Below are positions 50,369 through 60,415 of a stretch of DNA of 64,000 nucleotides, piece after piece. The notes below the pieces were generated by a model, which saw only the letters and a program-made list of their open reading frames with translations, ran no database searches and was not told where the DNA came from. The first letter of the stretch is position 1, and each line of letters begins with the position of its first letter. The position numbers and the translations under genes were made by a program. Source of the DNA: Oreohelix idahoensis (lineage: Eukaryota > Mollusca > Gastropoda > Stylommatophora > Oreohelicidae). The stretch is taken from the NCBI GenBank assembly GCA_024509875.1, contig JAMPIV010004910.1, positions 34,832-98,831 on the forward strand, written 5' to 3'.

Positions 50369-50702
50369 TATATAAGATCCCAGCTTTTTCTGTCGTAACG
50401 CTTAGGGATGCAACTTTGGTTGAAAGTTAGACATTAATTGGATTGTTTCCCTTATATGTACTGTCCTGAAAATAGTAACACTTACCAAAGAAGAATGCGC
50501 AAATGACGGTGTGCACAAAAATATATTTATAGAATGTGTGATCCTGTATACACACATTGGGATCCTCGCTGCTGCTACGTAGTTCGTGTACTGTGGTGAT
50601 GCGCAGTGGTTTAAAAAAAATACTTTTGAATAAGTAAAATTGCCATCAGGTATTGGTGCTTTTGAATTTAATTCCCGCCTTATGATGGGCTTTTACATTT
50701 GT
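50369..50702. repeat. Dispersed repeat W, copy 2
   Basis: Direct-orientation copy of 42337-42677, ending at the same cttatgatgggcttttaca boundary. Differences are scattered substitutions and small indels. Confidence 0.8.
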
Positions 50703-50868
50703 GGTTCATATGTTTTGTCAGCCCATGTCATTCCCATGGGTTTCCGAGGAGACAAATAAAGAATATAACTTTTGGTCCCTCTAGTCTGTTGGAGGCCACT
50801 TATATGAGACTGGCAACTTCGTCATGTACAGTAAACTTCTACAAAAAGCACTGCTACAAGAGCTAATG

Positions 50869-51515
50869 AATGTTTTAGTGGAGGCTTTCTGCACAAGGAC
50901 CATCAGTTGTTGTGGCTCCATATTCTGTAACAAGGTAACAAGAAAACAGATGAAACTAAGATGTTTTAGTGGAGACTTTCTGTACAGGGACCATCAGTTG
51001 TTGTGGCTCCATATTCTGTAACAAGGTAACAAGAAAACAGATGATACTAAGATGTTTTAGTGGAGGCTTTCTGCACAAGGACCATCAGTTGTTGTGGCTC
51101 CATATTCTGTAACAAGGTAACAAGAAAACAGATGAAACTAAGATGTTTTAGTGGAGACTTTCTGTACAGGGAGCATCAGTTGTTGTGGCTCCATATTCTG
51201 TAACAAGGTAACAAGAAAACAGATGAAACTAAGATGTTTTAGTGGAGGCTTTCTGTACAGGGACCATCAGTTGTTGTGGCTCCATATTCTGTAACAAGGT
51301 AACAAGAAAACAGATGAAACTAAGATGTTTTAGTGGAGGCTTTCTGTACAGGGACCATCAGTTGTTGTGGCTCCATATTCTGTAACAAGGTAACAAGTAA
51401 ACAGATGAAACTAAGATGTTTTAGTGGAGGCTTTCTGTACAGGGACCATCAGTTGTTGTGGCTCCATATTCTGTAACAAGGTAACAAGAAAACAGATGAA
51501 ACTAAGATGTTTTAG
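50869..51515. repeat. 91-bp minisatellite, left part
   Basis: About seven copies of a 91-bp unit (gatgttttagtggaggcttt, then ctgtacagggaccatcagtt, gttgtggctccatattctgt, aacaaggtaacaagaaaaca). The array is interrupted at 51515 by LINE-L and resumes at 53065. Confidence 0.95.
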
Positions 51516-53064
51516 GAAGGAAGTGGAGAGTGGAAGAAGCTGTTGATGCTGCTGAAGAGTCACTCAAACTGAGAGAGGTAATCGGATACACACAAACGAA
51601 TAGACGGGGATTTGGGCATGGTGACATCCGTTGGTGGTCCAAGGCATCAAGCAGGGAACGCAGGGACATGGTAGTTCAGGAGATACGAGGAGCTGAGAAT
51701 GATAAGAGGTTGCTAAAAGCAGTGCAGCAGGTCCAACAAGGCCAATGGACTACATGGGAAGGAGCCCTGCAGAGATCCTTGACATGGAATGATATATGGC
51801 ATATGGCACCTCTTAGGCTCAGCTTCGTGGTTAGATCAATGTATGACCTGCTGCCGTCGGCCACCAACCTTGTGAAATGGGGAAAGTCGGATGATGAGCA
51901 GTGCCCCCTGTGCCAGGGGAGGCAGACACTTGAACACGTGCTCTCAGCGTGTAAGGTGGCATTAGGGCAAGGACGATACACTTGGCGCCATAACAAAGTG
52001 CTAAATGAGCTTGCTGTGACAATAGATCAGGCAAGAATGAAAGCGAATAGCAAAGTCCGGCCAGACACCACAAACACATACTTTCTGAGGGCAGGAAAGT
52101 CAGCACACCCCAAACCGAGTAAACCTGGTAGCAGTTTACCATCTCTTCTTGACTGTGCAAACGACTGGGAGATGGCGGTAGACCTACCTGGACGGGGGGC
52201 ATATCCAGAGAGTATCAGAAAATCGCGGAGACGGCCGGATATAGTGCTTCATTCTTCAGCAACGCTTCAGGTCATACTGATTGAACTGACCGTGCCATTT
52301 GAATCCAGATTAGACGAGCAACATTCATTCAAAGCGGCCAAGTATAGCGATCTAGCCGCGGATCTGAGACACGATGGATTCGGTGCAAGGGTCATGGCGG
52401 TTGAAGTGGGCGCAAGAGGGCTTGTGGCTGCATCAATGTATGATTTATTGAAACTGTTGGGGTTGAAGGGACAGTCTAGAACAAGGGCACTGAAGAGGCT
52501 TAGCGAAACTGCCGAAAAGGCATCAGGCTGGCTGTGGAACAACCGCAGTGGGCAATGGAGATCGTGACGGTAAACGCTGCGGTACAGAAAACACCAAAAT
52601 TTTTTCTAAGTCCACAGCGCTGAGTTTATATGGTGTACTAGTGAGGGGGCTGCGACTCTGGGGCAACAGGCGATGTATACTATAGGGAGTGTGTCAGGTA
52701 CAGAATTTCAGTGGCGTGCGGCGCGCAGTGGCTAAGGTTCGTCGGCTGCGCGCTCGTGTCTCAGTGTGTGTCCTTAGTTGTGAAGGGCGACGGAACGAAC
52801 GGAATAATTTGTCTTTTCTTTGTTACTTTCACAATTGCCCCCACGGCTGGCGTTGTGGATTAAAAGTTGCTACCGTAAGTGAAATGGGTTCATTTTCGAT
52901 ACAAGACAACAGGAAGCTAAGACGCTTGGGAGTCATGACCCAAGTGGGCCCGCCCCCCTTAGAGTGTAAAGGAGTAATCGGGCCGAAACACTTGTCAGAT
53001 GGGGGGACTTCTTCTGATGATCAGATTGCTTCCTGTTGTATCGCTCTGTAAAGAGTTTCCTATC
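51516..53064 (+). mobile_element. LINE-L, 5'-truncated R2/NeSL-type LINE inside the 91-bp array
   Basis: Interrupts one unit of the minisatellite. The six bases ttttag occur at 51510-51515 and again at 53065-53070 and look like a short target-site duplication. The element starts in mid-coding sequence, carries the protein end with endonuclease, and then a 3' untranslated region of about 500 bp. A second 3' fragment of the family is at 9985-10325. Confidence 0.85.
51530..52567 (+). CDS. C-terminal part of LINE-L protein: CCHC finger and restriction-like endonuclease
   Basis: An open frame of about 350 codons with no interruption; its 5' end is the truncation point, so no true start exists. 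Near residues 124-140 is a CPLCQGRQTLEHVLSAC motif (C-x2-C-x7-H-x4-C), the CCHC element that precedes the endonuclease in R2/NeSL/CRE-type LINEs. Near residue 234 is RRPDIVL followed by IELTVPFE and, further on, KAAKY. This fits a PD-(D/E)xK-type catalytic core (PD...E.T...K). In intact elements this enzyme nicks target DNA to prime reverse transcription. The RT is missing here. The open frame suggests a recent insertion. Confidence 0.85.
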   Translation: MEEAVDAAEESLKLREVIGYTQTNRRGFGHGDIRWWSKASSRERRDMVVQEIRGAENDKRLLKAVQQVQQGQWTTWEGALQRSLTWNDIWHMAPLRLSFVVRSMYDLLPSATNLVKWGKSDDEQCPLCQGRQTLEHVLSACKVALGQGRYTWRHNKVLNELAVTIDQARMKANSKVRPDTTNTYFLRAGKSAHPKPSKPGSSLPSLLDCANDWEMAVDLPGRGAYPESIRKSRRRPDIVLHSSATLQVILIELTVPFESRLDEQHSFKAAKYSDLAADLRHDGFGARVMAVEVGARGLVAASMYDLLKLLGLKGQSRTRALKRLSETAEKASGWLWNNRSGQWRS

Positions 53065-53508
53065 TTTTAGTGGAGGCTTTCTGTACAGGGACCATCAGTT
53101 GTTGTGGCTCCATATTCTGTAACAAGGTAACAAGAAAACAGATGAAACTAAGATGTTTTAGTGGAGGCTTTCTGCACAGGGACCATCAGTTGTTGTGGCT
53201 CCATATTCTCTAACAAGAAAACAGATGAAACTAAGATGTTTTAGTGGAGGCTTTCTGTACAGGGACCATCAGTTGTTGTGGCTCCATATTCTGTAACAAG
53301 GTAACAAGAAAACAGATGAAACTAAGATGTTTTAGTGGAGGCTTTCTGTACAGGGACCATCAGTTGTTGTGGCTCCACATTCTGTAACAAGGTAACAAGA
53401 AAACACATGAAACTAAGATGTTTTAGTGGAGGCTTTCTGTACAGGGACCATCAGTTGTTGTGGCTCCATATTCTCTAACAAGAAAACAGATGAAACTAAG
53501 ATGTTTTA
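53065..53508. repeat. 91-bp minisatellite, right part
   Basis: About five more units of the array at 50869-51515, some lacking 11 bp (ctctaacaagaaaac at about 53210 and 53475). The last unit ends at about 53508. Confidence 0.95.
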
Positions 53509-54035
53509 TCAGCACAGTTAAGTTTTCTAGCTAAGTTCTCAGATACTGAAATCTTCTTCAACCCCTTACCCCTTTTGTAAATCTTTTGTCATTTTGGTTT
53601 TCGGCCTTTAAACTATTTTTCTTTATCTTTGTCCGTTGTTTTTACTGGCCACTTAACTCTGTTGTAGATTTGAGTCTATTTTTTTTTTTTTTTAAGTTTT
53701 CACACTTACTGTCTACTCTGCTTCTATTCTATCTCAACTATAAGGGAAGAAACGGTTTTGTAATATTCTCTATCATTTTCTTGTAGCTGTCTTCTCTGTT
53801 TCCAGTCTATCTATCTCAGGTATAAAGAAAGAGATTAAACCATGAACTGTACAATATGTTATGCTGAGATATCCTAAGCTTTATAAAATATAGTGTTACA
53901 AGTTGCACAATGGTTGTTTTTAATCCGTTCACTTCTTTCATTTCTTACTATATGAACCTTGCGTCACTACACAGGTCTTTGCTGTCTGAAGTAAAGTTAC
54001 AGTGGAAGCATTGTACAAATCTTCTTCAAAATACA
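53509..54035. other. Non-coding stretch, nothing recognised
   Basis: T-rich sequence without recognisable gene or repeat. Confidence 0.4.
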
Positions 54036-54039
54036 GTGC

Positions 54040-54420
54040 TGTTACTCATCTTCATCTTCTTTGTTCGCCCGCAGACGTCAGCTTGAATATGTTCAAAGAA
54101 AGCAGTGGTCAGCTTGAGGCTGTTGATATCTCCGTACAGTTTATCCAGGAATGGTAACTGGTGATGGCCATATGCACTTTCTCTGTTCCTGTTATGTTGG
54201 GCACCTTTGAAGCAGATATTCAGTCATTTTATCGATGCCACAGTTACACCTCATCGGTAGTTGTTGAATAGAAGTTGTTGAATAATTGAATAACTTGTTG
54301 AATAGATGGCATCACAATCTGTTGTGACCTGTGCAAAGTCTGAAGATTACCACTTGTTCACTTCTGCTGAGCTATTAATGTGAATTATTTGTTTTGGTGG
54401 TCTGTATGCTCACCTAAAAC
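54040..54420 (-). mobile_element. LINE-F C-terminal fragment, antisense, copy 2
   Basis: Matches 13640-14120 over most of its length (agacgtcagcttgaatatgt, then tcaaagaaagcagtggtcag and gtgcaaagtctgaagattac). On the minus strand it encodes the same post-RT LINE region with stops. Confidence 0.65.
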
Positions 54421-54627
54421 AAGATCCTTCATCTTTATTCAATAGAACTTTCACAACTAGGTGTGAATTAACCCTTTACAGTTCATAGCCCTGCTAATAT
54501 TTCAACCCCCCAACGACCAAGCGAAGGGACGAAACTCTTTTTCTTAAATATTTCTTATATTTAAAAAATTATTTATGCACTAATATTAGTTCAAATAACA
54601 CAAAAACACATTTATTTGTAGTGAAAT

Positions 54628-54841
54628 CTTCTTCTTCTTCTTCCGTCCTTAGCCAACGACCGGCAAAGCAGTCAGCAGTGGCCATTACGCCTAGTGGCGT
54701 CTTAAGGGCAACAGCGAATAGATTTTCTTTGCCGTTGTTCCCATCACGCCTAATGGCGTCTTTAGGGCAACGACAAATCAATCCGTTTGTTGTTGTTTCC
54801 GTAATCAAAGTGACTGGCAAACGGGTGATCAGCCCGTTGGG
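54628..54841 (-). mobile_element. SINE with (GAA)n tail, copy 3, antisense, 12-bp TSD
   Basis: Antisense copy of the SINE at 15326 and 18932. Its tail reads (CTT)n at 54628 and its head ...gggtgatcagcccgttggg at the right. Flanked by the perfect duplication ttgtagtgaaat at 54616-54627 and 54842-54853. It inserted into the small piggyBac-like element. Confidence 0.95.
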
Positions 54842-55082
54842 TTGTAGTGAAATGGGCATACTTTATTACGTGTATATTTTAATGTCACATTTAAATGTTT
54901 TTCACAGTTTAAAAAAATTTCAAAACCAAAAAAATTACTTTATCTTTATGATAGTCTTGCGCTGGAAAGCTTTTATATACATTATTAAAAGTTTTTCTTG
55001 AAACTTTGAATATTAAACAGATTACACTAAGGTTGAAAACACAATTTACAACCATAAACTGTCTCTAGAACTCTACAAGTGT

Positions 55083-55143
55083 CCGTTTTTCCCTAATTCT
55101 TACAGCATTGAACACATTTTTCCCTAATTCTTACAGCATTGAA
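55083..55143. repeat. Two tandem copies of a 30-bp unit
   Basis: The phrase tttttccctaattcttacag then cattgaaca occurs twice in succession. Confidence 0.85.
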
Positions 55144-55819
55144 CAGAACGTTTTTTTTTTCTGCTCACGAGTTTGATGGTTCATGGATGTTGGTTTTAAT
55201 TATGCTCAACTGAAACAACGTAACCAACCCTTTTCAGCTCTGTTGGTTTATTCATGTCCATCGTCTGGTATAAATAAGAAGAAACAAATACGCCGCTGCT
55301 CATCAGACAAATGTTTAGGCCCTGGGAGCTCATACATCTGGAATAATTCCATACAAGTAAATGTGCCTCTGTATGTCCATTGTCTACAATTTTACTAGTT
55401 CCTACATCGATTTTCCTACTTTCACTATCGTCGATAACTGGGTCATAGTCCACATCGAAGTAGGATTAATCATTTACACTATCGGAATAACACAGAAAAG
55501 TAGATCTAATCCCTCAAAGTTCATTGAAAATCTCTTCCATTGCTTGAAGAACCAATTTTACAAGTGTAATTTTTTTTTAATTACAAAAAAATCAACCACT
55601 CGACTTATAAAAATTCGATCGATATCAAAACAAACTTCGAAACGGACTCTATCCGCCAGAAACACGCAAAATCTCGTACAAGCGGGACTTCCGATGTCTC
55701 TTAGCAATGAAATAAGCAATCTGTTGCTGGGCGCTTTTAGGCGAATCGGCCAGTACGCTAAAAGATAAAATACAGGCGCTTTTGGGCGAATTGGACTGGA
55801 AAGGTTTAATAAATTCTAT

Positions 55820-56425
55820 CTCATTGAATGTATCTTCATCATTTTCCATGTTAGCTGGTCCCCCATTCAAGAAGCCTGTGCCTAGCACTGACATGCTGTA
55901 GTGATGGTTTCAGTGGCTATTTGTTTGACATGATGAGGTTACCTCCCATATGAACAACCTCGTATTAGTCACCTGAGGGTACAGTAGACCTATTCTGTCT
56001 TTGTCTCTTGAGAGACCCCAACCCCCGGGAACTACACGGGGCATTATATCTATATCTAACTAGAGTCCTTGCTTAGGATTACAAAAACATTTTTCTCCTC
56101 TTCCAGAGGAGTTGGATCTTATTTTGTTATTTTTCACTCCAAAAGAAACTGATATAATTATTTATGTTACAATGATATCTAATCAAATGGCCTCAAAACT
56201 GCAATACAAAAAAATCTGTCCATGTTTCTTACTGCTAATAAACAAGCTATAAGCGTCTCTACTATTCATTATCATCATTACCCATCATCCATTAGGAATG
56301 TAGGCCTTCAACACGAAGCTGCCAAGTCCTTCTATCCTGTGCCATTCACTCATGGTCTTTCCATATATTCTTTATCAGCAGCCCACGCTCTGCTTTCTCT
56401 GTACTGCGTCAAGAGCCTCTTTAAT
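55820..56425. other. Non-coding stretch with a faint LINE trace
   Basis: No gene. The part at about 56270-56345 (taggaatgtaggccttcaac then gccattcactcatggtcttt) resembles antisense LINE 3' ends but is too short to classify. Confidence 0.35.
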
Positions 56426-56712
56426 CTTCTTCTTGGATCCTTAGCCCTTGGCTGACAAAGCAATCGGTGGCCATCAAGTAGGGCAGCAAAAAACTGTCCA
56501 CATTTTGCTTGGTCAGTGGCCATCTTTATTGCCGTGCCCCAACTCTGGTTCATGCTATGTGTCTCAGCCTCCTCCACTGTTCTCCACCAGGTTGTCTTTG
56601 GTCTGCCTCTCTTTCGCCATTGTAGCAAAGTAGTTCTGATGATGGTGTCAGTGTCCCTTCTGAAGACATGCTCAACCCAGTTCCAGCATCTGTCTGCCTT
56701 TTTGATTGTATC
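56426..56712 (-). mobile_element. LINE-B 3' fragment, antisense
   Basis: Minus-strand translation has [40 protein letters not shown] and then the gccaagggctaaggatccaa end, like the copies at 13036 and 20652. Diverged, with a short internal deletion before the tail. Confidence 0.75.
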
Positions 56713-57004
56713 GTGTAAGCAGTTCCTGAATGGAGATGGTAGTCAGCCAAAAAAATTTGAAAATTCAAAGGACCTTTTTCTGACTTGGATGATTGAGTTT
56801 AATTTAAATTATTTACCTTAATTGACTTGTTTATATTTCCTGAAGTTTTTTTTTTTTTGGCTTAGATTGTTACTAAATTGTGCTGCCCTTTTAGGCCCCA
56901 TTTTCTACCATTATTTTCAAGGATTTCGATAAAGAGACAAAAAAAATAACATATATCACACATATTTTAGATATATAAATTAGATGTGTTGTTAAAGAAC
57001 CCTG

Positions 57005-57115
57005 TTCTGTCATTCAACTTACTCAGTACCTTTAGCTCCCCTAGGAGCATTGGCCTTCAGCAAACACATACCAAGTCCTCCTGGCTGAGTTGACTTATGT
57101 TCTTTAGTTGGCCTG
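57005..57115 (-). mobile_element. LINE-C 3' tip, antisense, diverged
   Basis: cctttagctcccctaggagc then attggccttcagcaaacaca follows the 3' end of the other antisense LINE-C pieces (for example 31015). Confidence 0.5.
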
Positions 57116-57389
57116 TCCGTGTTGTTTGTAGTAAAGTTTTTGTGGTTTAAAACTTTCTACAGGATGGGGTAACTTGCCCTGTGTCCAACCTTCCTTAGTC
57201 ACTTTTTACGACATGCATGGTAGGGTACAGTTTTGCTGTTCTTTGCTCCCCTTGTGGACCCTGGTAACAAGTGTAGGTGACATGATCTGTGACATGTATT
57301 AAAAATTAGATAGATGAACTCTGTCACATAATCTTTGATATTAAAAAAGTTAGTTGCTTATCCTTTACAGGACGTGGCAATCAACCCCA

Positions 57390-57592
57390 GCTTTTATTGG
57401 CTGTTTGTGATTTTTCTAGGCAATTTTTACGTTCAGTAGTTTGCCATTGCTTTCTGAACGGTACGGCGCTTATACCATTGTTAAAAATCCACACAAAGCG
57501 ATCTGCCACCAAACCGCCTGCAGCAGGTTTCGAACCTGGTATATCTGGATTATGAAACTGCGTTCATATCCATTAGGCCACAGACGCCGACA
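57390..57592 (-). mobile_element. tRNA-derived SINE, antisense
   Basis: The minus-strand head reads ggcgtctgtggcctaatgga (box A), followed by an anticodon-like ttcataa and box B ggttcgaaacc, correctly spaced for a tRNA. The acceptor stem does not pair and a non-tRNA body follows, so this is a SINE head and not a tRNA gene. Confidence 0.7.
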
Positions 57593-57599
57593 ATCTTTG

Positions 57600-57860
57600 A
57601 TATTACCATACAATTAAATCATGAAATATCAAATAATGTCCCATTGAGAAACCACACAAGGAAAATCTTAAACAGTTCGGTATGCCCCACTGAGAAATTA
57701 TGAACTTTAAGAGACGTTCCAGCGAGGAAATCATGAATTATACACCATGTGTCACTGAGAAATTAATGTCCTAGTGAGAAATTGTGAGCTCTAGGACATG
57801 TCTGTCTGAGAAATCATGAACCGTGGGATTTATCCTGCTTAAAAAATATGAACTACAGGA
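57600..57860. repeat. Very diverged tandem repeat, units of about 45 bp
   Basis: About six loose copies of a phrase like (c)cactgagaaattatgaa.t with variable spacers. Old and poorly defined. Confidence 0.5.
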
Positions 57861-57864
57861 TTGT

Positions 57865-59003
57865 TGCTGTCATTTTCGACGGAGTCATCTGTCAAGTTAT
57901 TTGCTTATGTTTGTATCATAAGTATAATTGTGTCTTTACCTGCGATGTCAGGTTGATTAGGGGTTGTCTTCCCTTGTTTATTCATTCATTGTGTTTGACC
58001 TTTAGGGTCAGAGGTTGACAGTTCGGCGTGGGCCTATGGGAAGGTTTTTTAAGCGGGAGTGAGATATACTTCCGGGAAGCCGGGAGGTCCTGTTTTTCTG
58101 AAGGGACCAAGAGTCCATTGTTTTTCGGGGAGAATCTTCGAAGTAGCTGCTATGGCAGTTTTCCCCAGTGAATGTCTGTGCGTCGGGATGACGACAGAAT
58201 TCCTTGTGTAGTTCTGAGGATTCATTTACCAGGTAATACCGACCTTTATGCATTATTACGCTTTTCGGTGGCAGAACATGTAAAGGATTACCTAGGGTGA
58301 ACAGCAGTTCACGGATCCGCCATTTCAGAACTTATATATTTGTGCTCGAGGTAGCCATCCAAGACTGTTAGTCTTATATTGTCCAGAAATCCAGTGACGA
58401 GGATATATTGTGGGAGCCGCAGATTGGCGGAACTTCTATCTACAATAAGTATTACTGCAGGGTTGGTGATAACCTATTTAACAGAAGTACACGGCCGACG
58501 TTAGGACGAGGCCTGTGCTTCCGGCTATTATACTACAGCCTGATATGTGCAATTGGCAGGGAGTGCCAAGTTGCACCTGTGTGTCAAGGTAACTAAGGCA
58601 TCTGACGCGTTTAGTCAGAGACGCCAAGGGCGACGCTACGAACTGTCATTATTGAAGAACTTTGCTATTGACCATGCACGTCTATTCTGATGTTTACCTT
58701 TTTGAATGCCAAATGTATACCTATCGATGTCAGGTCAGCATGACCTTGTTACACTGACTGTTCCTGTTGATATTATGTGTGTTCCCGTCAATAAATGTCT
58801 TGAAACATGCCTGCAGTGTCAAAGCATCCTTGATTACTGCATGTGAGAGTATGGGTTGCAGGATCTACACCTATACGAGCCTAAACACATTCGCGTCTTC
58901 ATTCGCACCCACACTCAACTCATCATACGCTCGCACTACACATCTAACAACATGTAAACTGTCTTGGGCCAGTGATCACCTCAACAAGAAAAAAAAGACA
59001 GTT
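57865..59003 (+). other. Candidate 5' LTR region of the Gypsy-type element
   Basis: This non-coding region upstream of gag contains an AATAAA at 58790-58795 and no open frames. At about 59000-59025, ttacatttctggtggaccag could be an LTR end followed by a primer-binding site starting TGG. No second LTR lies in the window, so neither boundary can be tested here. Confidence 0.35.
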
Positions 59004-60415
59004 ACATTTCTGGTGGACCAGTTACGTGGGCTCTTATGATACATTTCTTGTCGCCAATGTGGCCTAGAAACTTACATTTCTGATGGACCAGATCTGTGGG
59101 TTTAAAAAGAACAGAGCGAGCATTTGACATTATTGTTGACATTTATGGATTCAGAAATTTACATTCCTGGTTGGCTGTTACATGTATGATGTCTCCAGTT
59201 TTGTCGAGAAAGTTACAAGAAGGACAAGTACACATTACACTTCTGATCTGTGGGTCTAAGCTACACACGGGACAGCCGTAACACAAACGCTAATTCTATA
59301 CTTGCAAGTTTTGGCTACAACAGGACAGAGATAGGTCATCAACAGTTGACCCAAATAAACAGTACGAGCATTTATATCATAATGCTACATAAACCATAAC
59401 AAGACATGTACTGAAGGTAACATCTAGGCATTTGCTACGTGGACCATAACTGCATAGAAGGCGGGTTCCTATTGTAAACAGTACTGCGGGTTGTGACACG
59501 TTTCATTCAACAACAGACTTTTCTAGGTCAGAGCATTCAAGCTACATTGTTGGAGGTCAAGTGTCTGTAAACAGTACGTGAAATTGTAAACATTCAATGT
59601 GCAAGCCCTAATTTGAGAAGGTCATAGTAACTTTGGTTCGTGAATACCACTTTATGTTACAGTGGATTTGACGTTCAGTGCGCGTTTGACATTTCGTTTC
59701 TGTGTTCGCAAGGAGCAAGAAATTTATTTTAGTTTCAGCTGTGACTGAACTTGTTCTGCAACACATTGAAATTGATTGCTATATGTTTATGTCACTTCTA
59801 CTGTTTTGTGTATTTTTCTGCGGGTTTTTCGGTTGGTGGGTCTTACGGTAAATATGCCACTTGATCGAGGCTTACTGTAAGCGGTCTGTAGGTGCAAATT
59901 TTCTTAATTTGGAAATTTGCTAGTGACAATTGGTCGCTATTGATGTTAGCTGTGATGTAATTGTACTTAACGTTGTTTTTGTAATATTTTGTCTGTTTTT
60001 CAGTTTTGATTGTCGATTTGTTTTGTTTGTATTCTGTAGGTCTCTCCTTTCTTGTGTATTTCTCTACACATTTTTGGTTAAAACAGTGTTGCCATTTGTA
60101 TTGTTTTGTATTTTTTGTCTTTGTATTTTTTTTTGGTTGTACTACATTACTGTCATGCACAGTCTACATACACATACTTGGTCATGTTTTGATATTATTG
60201 ATAAGGTAGACTCTTCATATAGAGTTTGTTAAATAATATTATATAAGATATTTATACAAGTTCTTTGATAAAAGACTTGTTATCTACAAAGATTGAGACA
60301 GTAAAATAAAGTGAAGTGAGTATACAAGTCTAGCATTTCAGACTTGTCTCCCATTGAAGTGGGATAAGGTAATTTATTTAATTTTTTTTTCAGGTTTCTG
60401 ATCTCATTAGACAGA
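59004..60415 (+). other. Leader between candidate LTR and gag
   Basis: Non-coding leader. The phrase cttacatttctgatggacca then gatctgtggg (about 59069) repeats, in diverged form, a similar phrase at about 59002 and partly at about 59230. A good splice acceptor (ttttttttcag, 60384-60394) lies just before the gag ATG at 60416, which might indicate a spliced leader in the element's RNA. Confidence 0.35.

Larger units (their letters stand above)
54469..55813. mobile_element. Non-autonomous piggyBac-like element, about 1.34 kb
   Basis: The left end is TTAACCCTTTACAGTTCA and the right end, in reverse complement, is TTAAACCTTTCCAGTCCA. They match at 11 of the 14 bases after TTAA. TTAA flanks and a CCCTTT-like terminus are standard for piggyBac. 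Near the right end two direct repeats, ggcgcttttaggcgaatcgg (55729) and ggcgcttttgggcgaattgg (55775), look like subterminal binding sites. No transposase is encoded; short antisense frames (55196-55453) are acidic (YDPVIDDSESRK) and could be a transposase N-terminal remnant. Confidence 0.65.

Noticed and set aside
55183..55768. Host gene in the overlapping frames 55183-55768
   Set aside because: The frames lie inside the piggyBac-like element, have no family features and overlap on both strands. At most they include a remnant of a transposase N-terminus.
57515..57592. A tRNA gene (CAT anticodon) on the minus strand
   Set aside because: Boxes A and B and an anticodon-like loop are present, but the acceptor stem does not pair and the sequence runs on into a SINE-like body.
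59930..60232. Hydrophobic plus-strand frame of 100 codons before gag as a membrane protein
   Set aside because: T-rich leader sequence produces Phe/Leu/Val-rich translation in several frames. No start context or conservation could be recognised.
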